A stretch of DNA of 64,000 nucleotides. Origin: Macrothele yani. Its lineage: Eukaryota; Arthropoda; Arachnida; Araneae; Macrothelidae. Made by a program: the position numbers and the translations under genes. Below are positions 11,071 through 22,260 of this stretch, one piece after another (within the stretch, counting starts at the first letter, position 1; each line of letters starts with the position of its first letter). The stretch is from NCBI GenBank assembly GCA_039090855.1, contig CM076991.1, positions 73,535,349 to 73,599,348 of the forward strand. The letters run 5' to 3'. The notes beneath the pieces are model-generated. The model worked only from the letters and a program-made list of their open reading frames with translations. It was not told the DNA's origin and did not search any database.

Positions 11071-11704
11071 TTCGGGAGATTTGTATGTTTGTATTTTCTT
11101 TTTCAAGATTGTTTATTTTTGAGGTTTTGGCAAAAGTATAATTCATCTTTGGTTTTCATTATGTATCAGGGTGCTTCGCGGTCAAGATTGTCTCATCTTC
11201 AGGATTGTAGTTCGTTTTTAAAAAATTCAACAAGGTTTTAATTCAGTTTCTTATTTCATCGATGTTAAAGGATTTTTTTTTGCATTGTAAAAAATTCATC
11301 TTGTTTAATTTTATCTGGTGCAGATTTTACAATATCATGAATTTTAACTTCACAATTGAAAGAATTCACATTCTTAGATGACGCACATATGAAGCCCCTA
11401 CAGCCACTATGAATATTGTAAGTATAGATATATTATTATTATTATACTTGACTTCAATTGCCAATACTACGTTAATGTCCTTTTGCAATCTCCCGATAGC
11501 TGAACTTGCATAACGTGTGAAACAGTATTTACAGACATTTAATGTCAACCGAATTAGAATATCGTAGCCACGTAAAAAGTATGTTCATCGCAACTTAGCG
11601 AAAATTGAACAACGATATATGTCATATATAACTGGAGATACAATATATATAAGCTTAGTGCAGAGGGGTTTTTTTCCCTTTGTCTTGTTCTAGCCCTTAG
11701 TAAT

Positions 11705-13630
11705 ATGTTATCAAGGTATATTGCGCAAGATATTCGTATTTTTAAAAAGAATCGAATTAAACTTTGCAAAGAAATTGAACATCTGAACTTCCTAACTACT
11801 TGTAAGAATAATGATATTACGCCTAAATTTCTTCAAATTAGGGTTAACCCTATCAACTACAAAGATCGTAATATCATTGAAACATGCGAGCTGAAGAGAT
11901 TAAGAGCTATAATTCGCAGTAAACGCAAAGATATCGATAAACTAAGTGTGAAAAACTACGAACTGTACAATCAGTGTATACAGTATGAAGACAAGGACAA
12001 CAAGATCAAGATTGAGTTTATAAAACTGTATGCAATTTTGGACAGACAGCAAGAAAAGTGTAAACTAAAACACTTTCGTAAAATTGAAAATCTAATAAAT
12101 GACAAGCACCAGAAAAACCATAGAATAGAGATTAATAATCAAAATCTTCATATTAATGAATCTAGTTTAGAACTATCAAATCTGCAAATGAAAGCACTTG
12201 AAAGAGGTATAAGGTTTGCGTATCGACAAAAAGTGCCAAAAACGGAATACCTCATTCCGCAAATTGAGAACGTCATCCAAAGATTGCCTAATGCAAATAA
12301 AAATCCTACAAGATTTAAAATGGTCCGTGCCATCAACAACATGTACAACACCAATGAAAATACAAGAATCACATATGAGCGCGAAGCCCTAATGGAGTTG
12401 AGAAATAACCCTGCTATAAAGTGTATTATGGCGGACAAATCTAAGCAGATTGTCATCTTAAATACAGATGAATATAATAACAAGATGACAGAAGCAATCA
12501 ATAAGTTAAATGCTATCATAGTCAATAAGGACCCTGTTGACAGTATAATTAGGAACTTGGCTAATATAAAAAATCACAGTGACTTACCTACAATTATTAA
12601 AAGCAAATGTATTCCACCAGTAGGTGCTTGTACACCAAATATTTTTGGTAAAATAAAAACACATAAGACTGGCGAACCTATTAGGCCTATTGTTAATAAG
12701 AATTTATCTCCTACTATTAACTTAGAGAGAGCACTATTTAACTACATCAAACCATTCTACAACAGCCATGAAGCCAGTATTACTAATGCTACTGAAGTTA
12801 CCAACAAGTTAAAAACAATTAAAACCTCCAATTTCACAATGGCCAGTTTAGATGCCATCTCTTTATATCCCAATACTCCAACAGATGTCGCTATTGACTT
12901 AATTAATTCCAGATTGGATGAAGAAAATCTTACTGATAAAGTCAGAAACAGTATTGTATCTGCATTATTTTTTGTTGCAAATAATAATTATTTCACATTT
13001 AATGGGATAATTTATAAACAGCAATATGGAGCCCCTATGGGGTCCCCAATTTCAGGGCTACTGACCGAAGTCGTTCTGCAAGATATTGAAAACTGTATAT
13101 TAGATCATTCTAATATATACTTACCATATGTATATCTCCGATATGTAGATGATATTTTACTGTTTTGGCAGCACTCCAATCTTGAAATGGATAATTTCAT
13201 TGCTAAATTTAACAATTGTTATCAATCTATACAGGTTAGTAAGGAAATTGATTTTAATGGCCAGCTAAACTTCTTGGATATATCTATACAAAAGGATAAC
13301 GGAATTATAGAATATTCTGTATACCGGAAGCCATCATATGTACAGGCAATTATCCCAAGAGATTCTACACACCCTTGGAAATATAAGACTGCAGCATTCC
13401 GCTTTTATATTAAAAGAGCCATGACACACTCATCCAATAAAGAATTGGAGATCAAAGAGCTAAAATGGATTGAAAAAACTGCAGAAGAATTTGGATATAG
13501 TAAAGGATTAGTCAAATCTTTATATAACAACATTACGGCCAATATACATCGTTTCGATAATAACATTAAAAAAGAAATACAGCAATATTATGGAAAATTT
13601 CCATACTTACCTCCTATTAGTACTATTTAA
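11705..13630 (+). CDS. Penelope-like reverse transcriptase, copy B
   Basis: A 641-residue open frame starting MLSRYIAQD, a start chosen because it directly follows the leader. The N-terminal third is lysine-rich and resembles Penelope N-terminal regions. RT motifs follow: ADKSKQIVIL, KIKTHKTGEPIRPIV, SLDAISLYPNTP (A), QQYGAPMGSPISGLL (B), YLRYVDDILLFW (C) and QLNFLDISI, in the order expected for Penelope-like RTs, which are related to telomerase RT. The frame ends at TAA 13628-13630, but the next codons continue in the same frame into the GIY-YIG domain. In most Penelope-like elements RT and endonuclease form one protein, so this stop is unusual. Confidence 0.9.
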   Translation: MLSRYIAQDIRIFKKNRIKLCKEIEHLNFLTTCKNNDITPKFLQIRVNPINYKDRNIIETCELKRLRAIIRSKRKDIDKLSVKNYELYNQCIQYEDKDNKIKIEFIKLYAILDRQQEKCKLKHFRKIENLINDKHQKNHRIEINNQNLHINESSLELSNLQMKALERGIRFAYRQKVPKTEYLIPQIENVIQRLPNANKNPTRFKMVRAINNMYNTNENTRITYEREALMELRNNPAIKCIMADKSKQIVILNTDEYNNKMTEAINKLNAIIVNKDPVDSIIRNLANIKNHSDLPTIIKSKCIPPVGACTPNIFGKIKTHKTGEPIRPIVNKNLSPTINLERALFNYIKPFYNSHEASITNATEVTNKLKTIKTSNFTMASLDAISLYPNTPTDVAIDLINSRLDEENLTDKVRNSIVSALFFVANNNYFTFNGIIYKQQYGAPMGSPISGLLTEVVLQDIENCILDHSNIYLPYVYLRYVDDILLFWQHSNLEMDNFIAKFNNCYQSIQVSKEIDFNGQLNFLDISIQKDNGIIEYSVYRKPSYVQAIIPRDSTHPWKYKTAAFRFYIKRAMTHSSNKELEIKELKWIEKTAEEFGYSKGLVKSLYNNITANIHRFDNNIKKEIQQYYGKFPYLPPISTI

Positions 13631-14119
13631 AAAAAAGAATGTTACAACAACAATATTAACATTGCAGAAACAGTTATTGACAATGGAAGCATACTTACTA
13701 CTACTAATAATAGATCAATTCTAAATAAATCTGGAATTTATGTCATTCCAACAGTTACGGATGATAACCAAAAAGACAAAGTATATATCGGAAGTACGCG
13801 TAGAAGATTTTTGACTAGATTAAATGAACATATTACGAACTGGACAAGAAAAGATGAAAAAACTTCATTAATACAACATTGTATCAAAAATCATGTAACT
13901 CCTGATTGGACTAACACAAAAATTCTAACATCACATAGATCACATGCCCAGATTCTAACCTCCGAGGCTGTAGTCATTGAGAAAACCAAAAGATACAACT
14001 GTAACGTTAATAGTCCAGTAGAGCTTCACTTTGCATGGAGGTACCTTATTGAACAGGAGAGAAAACATTTCAAGAGGAAAAACATTAACAAAAAACATGT
14101 GACATCAAATATTACTTAA
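13631..14119 (+). CDS. GIY-YIG endonuclease domain, Penelope copy B
   Basis: Open in the RT frame from the codon after TAA 13628-13630 to TAA at 14119. Key segments are SGIYVI near 13730, VYIGSTRRRF near 13783, LIQHCIKNHV, HRSHAQ and SEAVVIEK. The first methionine is at 13811, which lies after the YIG motif, so initiation there would give a truncated nuclease. A full domain therefore needs stop readthrough or expression with the RT. Copy A shows the same arrangement. Confidence 0.8.
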   Translation, partial: KKECYNNNINIAETVIDNGSILTTTNNRSILNKSGIYVIPTVTDDNQKDKVYIGSTRRRFLTRLNEHITNWTRKDEKTSLIQHCIKNHVTPDWTNTKILTSHRSHAQILTSEAVVIEKTKRYNCNVNSPVELHFAWRYLIEQERKHFKRKNINKKHVTSNIT

Positions 14120-14305
14120 AAATACAGTTGAATATTTCTACGTAAAAGCTACTAGTATATTTTTGTTTGACTACAGATGGCGACACCATTGATATGTGCA
14201 GTTGAACCCAAATCATGATGCGCAAATATCTACACGACAGGGCTGAACATACATTGGGGTTAAGCTGCATACCTGAGCGAGTGAGTGCCGTGATCCTATT
14301 GTCCG

Positions 14306-14363
14306 TGCACCTACCACTCATGATGGCTATAAATGTTAGCAGAAACTAGTTTGGCGCTTCGCA
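14306..14363 (+). ncRNA. Degenerate hammerhead ribozyme, Penelope copy B
   Basis: Aligned to the motif in copies A and C, the core reads CTCATGA instead of CTGATGA: the invariant G5 is C at 14319. Stem I also loses a pair because TGGT became TGGC (14355). G5 is essential for hammerhead catalysis, so this copy should not cleave. Confidence 0.75.
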
Positions 14364-14864
14364 TTCGGGAGATTTGTATGTTTGTATTTTCTTTTTCAAG
14401 ATTGTTTATTTTTGAGGTTTTGGCAAAAGTATAATTCATCTTTGGTTTTCATTATGTATCAGGGTGCTTCGCGGTCAAGATTGTCTCATCTTCAGGATTG
14501 TAGTTCGTTTTTAAAAAATTCAACAAGGTTTTAATTCAGTTTCTTATTTCATCGATGTTAAAGGATTTTTTTTTTTGCATTGCAAAAAAATCATCTTGTT
14601 CAATTTTATCTGGTGCAGATTTTACAATATCATGAATTTTAACTTCACAATTGAAAGAATTCACATTCTTAGATGACGCACATATGAAGCCCCTACAGCC
14701 ACTATGAATATTGTAAGTATAGATACTTATTATTATTATACTTGACTTCAATTGCCAATACTACGTTAATGTCCTTTTGCAATCTCCCGATAGCTGAACT
14801 TACATAACGTGTGAAACAGTATTTACAGACATTTAATGTCAATCGAATTAGAACTCCGATACAT

Positions 14865-15550
14865 GTTTCCAATCACAAAAACCTGATGTTGCAAGTTGAA
14901 AATAATTTACACACATAACAGTACACTGAATAATTTGATTGTGATAAAATAAGCGATGGTGATAAATAAGCCATCTTTTAAGTTTTTCATCATTTTTCAT
15001 TGTACTGTAAAAATGTTTTTCTGTGAGAAATCTTTTAACATTCCCAATTATTATTTCAGTCAAATGTGACTTTTCTTCGTTTTGTCTAGGTGGATAAGTT
15101 ACAAAATATTCTCTTACCTGGTCAGAAATATCATTCAAAAATGTTGGATCTTCAAAAAATTCAAAACTGGTAGATTCAGTCTTTTTCAATACAAAAAAAT
15201 AACTAGGATCGAGTTCTGATTTACCAGACGAAGAGTTATTAACTTCAGAAGATGTAGTTTCCTCCGTTTCATGGTTGCTCTCAAATGAAGTTCAAGTGCT
15301 ACGTCAAATTCACACGTGTTACTTTCCGATACAGTATTTTGAATGCTAGATGACGGCAAATTTTCTGATTGCTCGTTTTCTACAGTAAAACAGAATTTTT
15401 ATGCTTCTTTGTTGCATTTTTTTTGCTCCTCTTTTTGAGTTTTCTTCAGTCGTTTGGAGTGTCCTGAAGGATATCGATAAAAACGTTTCAGATTTTGTGG
15501 ATGGAAATTTTATGAAACACAAAATATTATATATACAGTATATATACATG
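14865..15550 (-). pseudogene. hAT transposase relic, ZMYM1-like, N-terminal part
   Basis: The open piece 15189-14848 contains a TTF-type zinc-finger-like region (EKLKRWLIYHH, then CTVMCVNYF) followed by GFCDWKHVSE, where the Penelope insertion cuts it. Upstream, in other frames, are acidic serine-rich segments (SGKSELDPSYFF near 15220) typical of ZMYM1-like hAT N-termini. Together with 2686-4546 it forms one decayed transposase. Boundaries on the right are approximate, and I did not find hAT terminal inverted repeats. Confidence 0.7.
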
Positions 15551-16853
15551 TATTATTCACTTAACTCGCACAACACACAAGTGGAGAAACAATGGTAGAA
15601 TGATCGAAACAGATAAAATAATTCAATGAAACTCGCAAAGCAGCATGAACTGAGAATTAAATAAAGTATTCATTCAATGACAACCCTCGGTTTGTGGTTA
15701 ACAGAGATGCACACGATGAGAATTATGGTGTTTCCATTTGCATAAATAAAACTATTGAAAAAACGTAATTAAAGCTTGCCAACATTGGTGAATATATTGT
15801 GGGGATTCAGTATTATAGTTAATAGAAGAGAAAATGTCAAGGATTTCTAAAATGTATAATTCTTTTCTATTAGAAAACGGTGGACATCTTAAACGGATGG
15901 TTTGGTTCTACATTGGAGTGGCAGTAGCAGGGGCGAATTGGCTCACCGGGACACCTGGACATTTCCCAGTGGGCCCATTCCGTATATTTTGTCTCTTTCT
16001 TTTTTACTTTCTTAAAAATGTTTTCGGTTCAGTTGTTTTAAACACACAACTAAACCATAACACTTTTTTTTATAAACGAAATACACATAATGTAATTATA
16101 ACAAGCGGGGAAAAAGAAAATAATCTATTTTGAATTAGGGAAAAAAAAATCCCCTCACCAGACAACTGCTAGAATCCCAACTACATAATTGGGCCATGTG
16201 TGTTTGCGAACTTCTGGGTTCACGTAGTAGCTGAAGAACGAGAATGTATGTACCGTATGCTGCTGGAGGGCGAAGGGGGGGGGGGTATACAAGATGTTCT
16301 ATATATTCCCAAAGGAATGGGGGGGTAGTTGATTTTACTCCCGTTGGTTGTAGGAGGCATTAGTGCTGTGCTCATAAGAGCTGAGATCGGGCTCAATTAT
16401 ACGGTACATACAGCCCGAATTTTATATTACAAGATAGAGCCCGGGCCCGAACAAGCCCGAAAACTATAATTAATCTGTTTAGGCATTAAAAAACCCCTCC
16501 TCTTCCAAACTTCCAGTTCTTCCTCCCCGTGCAATTAACCAATGTCTTTCTCAATTGTGGAGTGGGGAAGGGATCTCTATCTATTTCTAAAGTTTCTTTG
16601 ACCTTCATTTCATCCTGAAATGTTTCGAGGGGCCCGGTATCAGGAAAAATCGGGAGGTACAACAATCTACGTATGTTAACAGTATTGGAGTGGGGGCTGA
16701 ACAGGGCTAAATTTTTTCCACTACTTTAGTTAAAGTAGTGAAAATACTCACCCATGTTTGATAAAGTTGCAGAACAATGCAAGGTAGTGGTCATTATGGT
16801 ATGTACTATTCACTATATGACAACACAGAATACGGAGTGAAAACTAATAATAT
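15551..16853. other. Non-coding stretch, no gene recognised
   Basis: AT-rich sequence with G-runs near 16275 and 16319. A 99-codon open frame at 15834-16133 has no motif I recognise. CAGGGGCGAATTGG at 15928 resembles a hAT terminus, but I found no partner end. From 16390 to 16470 there is a GCCCGAA-rich patch. Confidence 0.4.
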
Positions 16854-18146
16854 TGTTGCGACCTTTTGGTCTTCAGATATCAGGATGCCAAATTAATTCC
16901 AGACTGCGATTCGAATCACTGGATCCGCCAATACCTCATTAGCCAATTAGCCGACACAGTACACCAATAAACAAATGGAGGCACAGTATAACAATTAAAA
17001 CAGGGATTTAATAGATATATACATAAATTACACTGAACACTTCATCTAAATAACAAAGGCTATAACTTCCGGCCAGCTTTGGCCCTCTTCGGTGTTTCAG
17101 AAAATATGTCCTAACGAAAAGTCTGTTCGTTCACAATGGGCCGCAAATAAAATACTGGTAAAAAGTACTTACATAGGTCCTTGAGTATCCACAGTATTGA
17201 TGACACCAACAACACAAACACTCGCTCACATTCACTAATATGTTTGCACTACAGGCAGCTCTTTTTTCTCTTTGAATGGAGGCAGCGTTGCTTACGGACT
17301 GTTGGTCAAAACGACGTCGTCTCTAGTCGCTGAACGCACGTACTCAGACACACGCACAAAAGTTCTCTCCCCGCTTTCTTCACGAAGAGGCTAGCGGTTA
17401 CTTCAGAGCTCTCTCTCTCCCTCTCTGCAGGGGGTCCTGCTTTGTTCCTGGGGGCCAGGCGTTTTTCCTCTCCTCTCTGCATGAGCGAGGCGATTTCGTG
17501 ATTATTTTATCTCTCTCTGCATTTCACCTGAAATGACTCCTTACGGCAAGTATCGATGGTCGGGCGAGGTGAAGAAAGTTTTCAGGTAAAGTTCATGCTG
17601 GTTATTCATCAGCTTATGCTTTTAGCTGGTTTCTCTTCTTATGCTCAGAACGCAAGAGCACGCAGACGGCAAGCAATTGTTCTAGCGCGAGGAAAAAATC
17701 CTTCCTTATTCTCTCGGCTAGCCTGACGGATTCTGCGCCTCTCAACAACAATCTCCCTCTCAGAAATTGATAAGCGGTGAATTCTAACACTTGAAACCGC
17801 GACATATTTATTATAAACCGCTCTTCAAGTCCAAGAGCTTTCCCACTGTTTCGCGCGCGGCACAGACAAAAGCTTCAAACGTTTTTGCCGTCCAAACATT
17901 TTTGAGTCATGGGAAATAGCTTTTAAACTCTGACCCGTCCCATTTCCGTTTATGGGCTCTTTGTTCTCGTGGCAAACACCTGCAACTCGCCACTTGAATT
18001 CAAAGTGGTAGAAGATCTTTTCTTTATATACCGCCCCTCGCAAGTGTTTAAATTATAACTCTCTGTTAATTAAACCCCCCAATCAAGTTTCAATTACCGT
18101 TAATTAGCCACGCCTCTCTCCAATTAATTATGGGGGGGTCGTCACA
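16854..18146 (-). repeat. 3' LTR of Gypsy element 1
   Basis: On the plus strand it begins TGTTGCGACC and ends GTCGTCACA, so on the element's strand it reads TGTGACGAC...GGTCGCAACA with TG and CA ends. A purine tract (AAGAAGGGGCGA on the minus strand, just right of 18146) precedes it as a polypurine tract should. Length is about 1293 bp. It contains pyrimidine-rich runs near 17400-17520. With no partner LTR in the window the limits rest on these termini. Confidence 0.7.
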
Positions 18147-18661
18147 TCGCCCCTTCTTAAAATGCAACTCGTCTCGAGTGCACATATAAGCTACCTGCGA
18201 TTCGCAGCGATTCCACCACCCGGAACTGCCTACCCTAGATAAGAACTCATCAGTACCCCTCTTTCCTTGTTCATCGTCATCTCTGCCCTTTTCAAAACAA
18301 TTGCCTTGAATTGGTCTTTGGCATTACCCGGGCACATCCCCTTTTCTAACGAATCTCAGGGAACGCCCACATTCCATGCATACCTGCATAATTATTTACA
18401 CTGCCACGCCCCAGGGCAGTACACAAATACGACACTACATAATTAATTTAAATTATACAGTTCCACTACCTCGGCACACGACATATTGCAATATTAAAAT
18501 ATTTCCACCAATAGAACACAACACCGAGTACACTATACAAAATTATCACAACCAACAAACTCATTCCAAGTTCTCAGGCTCTCCGCTTCTCATCTTTTCA
18601 CATCACCAAGTCAACCAACGAGAAACTAACCAATCACCTGAGACACTCATCCTTCAATCGT
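18147..18661 (-). other. 3' untranslated region of Gypsy element 1
   Basis: It lies between the integrase stop and the LTR. No env-like frame is evident, and a plus-strand open frame at 18376-18696 has no recognisable domain. Confidence 0.5.
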
Positions 18662-19870
18662 TTATGATTCAGTATTTCCTGCCCTATACGGTCTAAGCCT
18701 ATCGAGGTGTATGACTCTAACTGGTCTATAATTGTACTGAACTTTGTAAAGAACATCATTGATTCTTTTCCTTACTACATAAGGACCTTCCCACGGGCGC
18801 TGCAATTTGGGTGACTTTCCCTTTCGCCTTCGTGGGTTATAGAGTAAGACTAAGTCTTCCTCCTTAAACACTTTCTCAGCAGCCTGCACGTCATATCTGG
18901 TCTTCATTCGTTCAGTAGCTATTCTAATATTCTTCCTAGCAAAACTATGTACCTTCTCCAATCTCCTGGTAAGCTCTGTGACATACGTGCTAGAATCTTG
19001 GGCAATTGGTTTCGGCCGTCCAAACACCAAATCACAGGGGAGACGTAATTCTCGCACATACAACATCATACTCGGGGTATTCCCTGTGGTTTCATGCACC
19101 GCAGCTCGGTACGCCAACAAAAATAGCGGGACAAGCCTGTCCCAATCTTTCTAGTTATCACTAACAAATAATGAAAGCTGCTGTCCCAAGGTGCGTATGA
19201 ACCTTTCACACATTCCGTCACTCTGAGGATGATGTGGCGTAGTTCGAGTCTTTTTAATACCGAGTAAATTACACATTTCTTGAAACACTTTAGACTCAAA
19301 GTTCCGCCCCTGGTCGGAATGCAATTCAAGAGGAACTCCACGAGAGCTCACCAATCTACTGACAAGAATTTCGGCAACAGCAACTGCTTCCTGATTTTCC
19401 ATAGGAAAGACCTCCGACCATTTGGGGAAATAATCCATAACCACCAACAAATATCTGTTGCCATCCTCCGACTTAGGAAACGGTCCCATTACATCAATGG
19501 CTATCCTTTCGAACGGTGTTCCCACATTATACACTTGCATTCGGCCGCGACATCGTGTCATTGGGCCTTTCTTGGACGTGCATAAGTGACACTGTCTGCA
19601 CCAATCCTCTACATCCGTCCTACCATTTACCCAGTAAAATCGTTATCGGACTTTCGCGAGAGTTTTTCTGATACCAAAATGTCCACCAATCGGGTTAACA
19701 TGCATTTGTTTCAACACATCTTTCACCAAAGATCTTGGAACCACCAGTTAAATTTGTCGCGAATCATTCCTAGAATTTTCCAATTCTCTGTACAAAATTC
19801 CATCTCTAACCACAAGAGAATCCCATTGCGCCCAATAACTTTTCAAAATCTGTCCGTACGCTGCAACCGT
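18662..19870 (-). pseudogene. Gypsy 1 integrase (broken)
   Basis: Near 19720-19570 the zinc-binding region can be read (HVNPIGGHFGIRKT, then CRQCHLC), interrupted by a stop. The catalytic core at 19561-19151 shows IDVMGPFP (first Asp), LHSDQGRNF (second Asp) and SDGMCERF (Glu), the D,D-35-E triad. A TAG after VSDN ends that piece, and 19120-18662 continues with AYRAAVHETTGNTPS and a GPY/F-type C-terminus (PWEGPYVV). Integrase inserts the cDNA copy into the genome. The catalytic residues survive but the frame is broken. Confidence 0.85.
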
Positions 19871-19873
19871 CGC

Positions 19874-21408
19874 CTACGGAGGACGGTCAGAAGACTCTTG
19901 CTTCCATCGGACCAGACGTCCAACATCTTCGTCCGCTACCTGCGCTTTTTGCATCTCATCCGGACTCAGCGGATCTCGTACAGTCGGGGTCGGGGGAATT
20001 ATCGCCTGGCGCACCGCTTGGGTCCCCGGCTGCATATCATTGCTCTCTGCGCGTAGGCAGGATTTGCATTGCGGCGGACAGGGTCTTCTCGACAAAGCGT
20101 CCGCATTCTTATGTGCATTTCCCTTCCGATGTTGTACCTGGAAATCATAAGTTTGTAAACGTTCTATCCACCTGGCTACCTGTCCCTCCGGATTTTTAAA
20201 ATTAAACAACCAACGCAACGCGCCATGATCGGTTCGCAACAAGAATTTTCTGCCAAACAAATAATGATGGAAATGTTCTGTACCTTTTACCATAGCCAAT
20301 AATTCTTTTCTAGTAACACAGTAGTTCCGTTCCGGCTTAGAAAGAGATTTACTAAAGTACGCTATGACTTTTTCCTGTTCATTCTGAACCTGAGATAAAA
20401 CTCCACCTACTCCAGTTTCACTAGCATCGACATCAAGGATGAATGATAATTCCGCTTTGGGATAAGCCAATACCGGCGCTGATATCAGAGCTTCCTTTAG
20501 TGTCGCGAAGGCTCGTTGACACTCTTCATTCCACTCAAAGGGAACTTTCGCCTCAGTTAACCGATGCAATGGTCGGGCTATCTGCGAAAAACCTCTGATA
20601 AATTCCCGGTAATAGGAACATAACCGAAGGAAACTTCTCACTTCCCGAACATTCGTCGGTGGTGGCCATTCTTTGACTGCCACAATCTTTTCAGGGTCTG
20701 TCCCTATGCCATCTGCATAAATTACATGTCCTAGGTGCTTCATTTCCTTTTGCAAAAATCTACATTTTTTCGGATTCAATTTTAATACAGCTTCCCAGAG
20801 CTTAGTGAAAACGACTCTCAAATATTCCAAATGCTTAGCAAAAGTAGCACCACACACAATTATGTCATCCAGATAAACCATGCCGATGTCAAACGGTAAA
20901 CCTCGAAGAACAGTTTCCATTAAACGTTCAAATGTGGCGGGGGCATTACCCGAAATTGCCACAAACCATTACCTGTCGTGAAGGCAGTTTTCTCCTTATT
21001 ATCTGGATGCATACCCACCTGCCAATAGCCACTTTTTAGATCGAGCGTTGAGAACAACTCAGATCCAGCCAAATGATCCAAAGTGTCATCTATCCTAGGT
21101 AATGGATAGGAATCCTTACGAGTTACTTCATTGAGTTTCCTGTAGTCTAAACAAAATCTTGTCGTACCGTCAGGCTTAGAGACTAAAACAACAGGTGATG
21201 CCCACGGGCTAAAAGAAGGTTCTATAACTCCTTGCTTCTCCATATTTCTCAACATCTCTTCCACTTCTGCTCGTTTAGCTAAAGGTAAACGTCTAGGCGG
21301 TTGCTTAATTGGAGCATTATTTTCCGTATCTATTTTATGGAAAACGACATTGGTTCGTCCATAATTATCCTCACCTGCGGAAAAAACATCGGCGAATTCG
21401 CATATCAT
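19874..21408 (-). pseudogene. Gypsy 1 reverse transcriptase and RNase H (broken)
   Basis: The piece 21408-20920 carries the start of the RT (GVIEPSFSPWASPVVLV, RFCLDYRKLNEVT, FSTLDLKSGYWQV). It then runs VMPPPHLNV, where Gypsy RTs have a PFGL-type motif followed by NAPATFERL. The second piece, 20962-19874, resumes with NAPATFERLME and has VYLDDIIV (catalytic YLDD), then RNase H (LDVDASETGVGGVLSQ, RKELLAMV, RTDHGALRWLF). A short deletion at the overlap thus removed the PFGL motif and shifted frame. Confidence 0.85.
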
Positions 21409-21479
21409 CTCGGTCCACTCTCCAAGCTGACACGTATACTCATGCCCGCCGTGGCCTCCCTTGCGAGGTCACGCATATG

Positions 21480-22185
21480 CTACGGTACTTCGCAGCTCCC
21501 TCCCACGCGTGAGTCGGGTGGGATCCTCACTCTGCTGCTACGCGCCAAAATTACAGGATTCAAGGAGCAAAGTGCCAAACCTTCTTTCATTTTCACATCG
21601 ACGTCACCCAGGTTAACTATTCTTACGGGGATGCAATGTGCTGTTTTTGCCAGAGCTCTCGCTACAAGTACATTTTTCGGTAACGGGCAAATTTCGGACA
21701 TTTCGCATACTGCCATCGGAAATTCTAGTGAAAGCTCAGGCAAACGTCCTGCCAGAATTGTTTCACTTTTTGCTGGTAAAACACACTTTTCTTTTGCGAG
21801 AACTGTGACCCTTTGTGACTTCAGGTGCCCATGTTGACTCCTCATGAGAACTATTTCCTCATGCTCCGTCTTCAGGGTTCCATTCTTAAGGTCCATAACA
21901 TATCCGTTCTCACTAAGAAAATCGAGACCCAGGATGCATTTTTCAACGATATCAGCAATCACTGCCGTGTGTCTGCAGCATTTATTTCCAATTCGTATGT
22001 CGACGCCTGCGGTTCCAAGAGCAACTAAACCATCACCATTCACGGGTTGAATCTCAACCCGTTGCTCATTCTTCAAACAATCTGCAGGTTCCTTAATTTG
22101 CTCGAAAAAAATCCGGACGGACTAATGTAATATCCGCCCCAGTATCCAGCACAAATTGACATTTAGTTTTATTTATCATCCCCTC
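21480..22185 (-). pseudogene. Gypsy 1 aspartic protease region (frameshifted)
   Basis: Near 22150 on the minus strand is CQFVLDTGADITLV, the DTGA active-site motif of retrotransposon protease. After a frameshift, 22076-21480 continues with the rest of the fold, including IVEKCILGLDFL, the conserved second half motif, and a linker to the RT. The protease would process the Gag-Pol polyprotein. Confidence 0.75.
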
Positions 22186-22260
22186 AACTCTTAAACCACT
22201 GTAATCCCCAGAAAGACCTGTGACGCGCGCTTTCACCGTGCGGGGGCTGCTTTTGCCGCG

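Larger units (their letters stand above)
10495..11365 (+). mobile_element. Penelope-like element copy C, 5'-truncated
   Basis: Copy C starts abruptly at the YIG motif region (GGAAGTACGCGTAG at 10498) joined head-to-head to the inverted leader of copy A. It keeps the rest of the endonuclease, the 3' non-coding region and the pseudo-LTR that also serves as leader for copy B, so C and B form the usual partial tandem array. It supplies an intact hammerhead motif at 11013-11070. Confidence 0.8.
11366..14852 (+). mobile_element. Penelope-like element copy B (nearly complete)
   Basis: Order: pseudo-LTR/leader (11366-11704), RT (11705-13630), GIY-YIG endonuclease (13631-14119), 3' non-coding region with a degenerate hammerhead (14306-14363) and pseudo-LTR to 14852, where it meets the 12-bp target duplication. 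The pseudo-LTR at its 3' end stops short of the last ~100 bp seen in copies A and C. This is the most complete Penelope-like copy in the window. Confidence 0.85.
4547..14864. mobile_element. Composite Penelope-like insertion with 12-bp target duplication
   Basis: The 12-mer ACTCCGATACAT occurs at 4547-4558 and at 14853-14864, immediately outside Penelope-like sequence on both sides. Outside it lie the two halves of one hAT transposase relic: the frame on the right ends in DWKHVSE and resumes on the left with CLVGYENSISH. Removing the insert and one 12-mer restores hAT continuity, so the insert is a secondary event. Inside are copy A on the minus strand (4559-10494, interrupted by an RTE LINE), a 5'-truncated copy C on the plus strand (10495 on) and copy B on the plus strand (to 14852). 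Complex inverted and tandem arrangements with shared pseudo-LTRs are typical of Penelope-like elements. Confidence 0.85.

Noticed and set aside
15928..15941. CAGGGGCGAATTGG as a hAT element end
   Set aside because: No inverted partner and no 8-bp duplication found nearby.
15834..16133. 99-codon open frame on the plus strand
   Set aside because: No recognisable motif, no neighbouring coding context, and the length is within chance expectation for a 64-kb AT-rich sequence.
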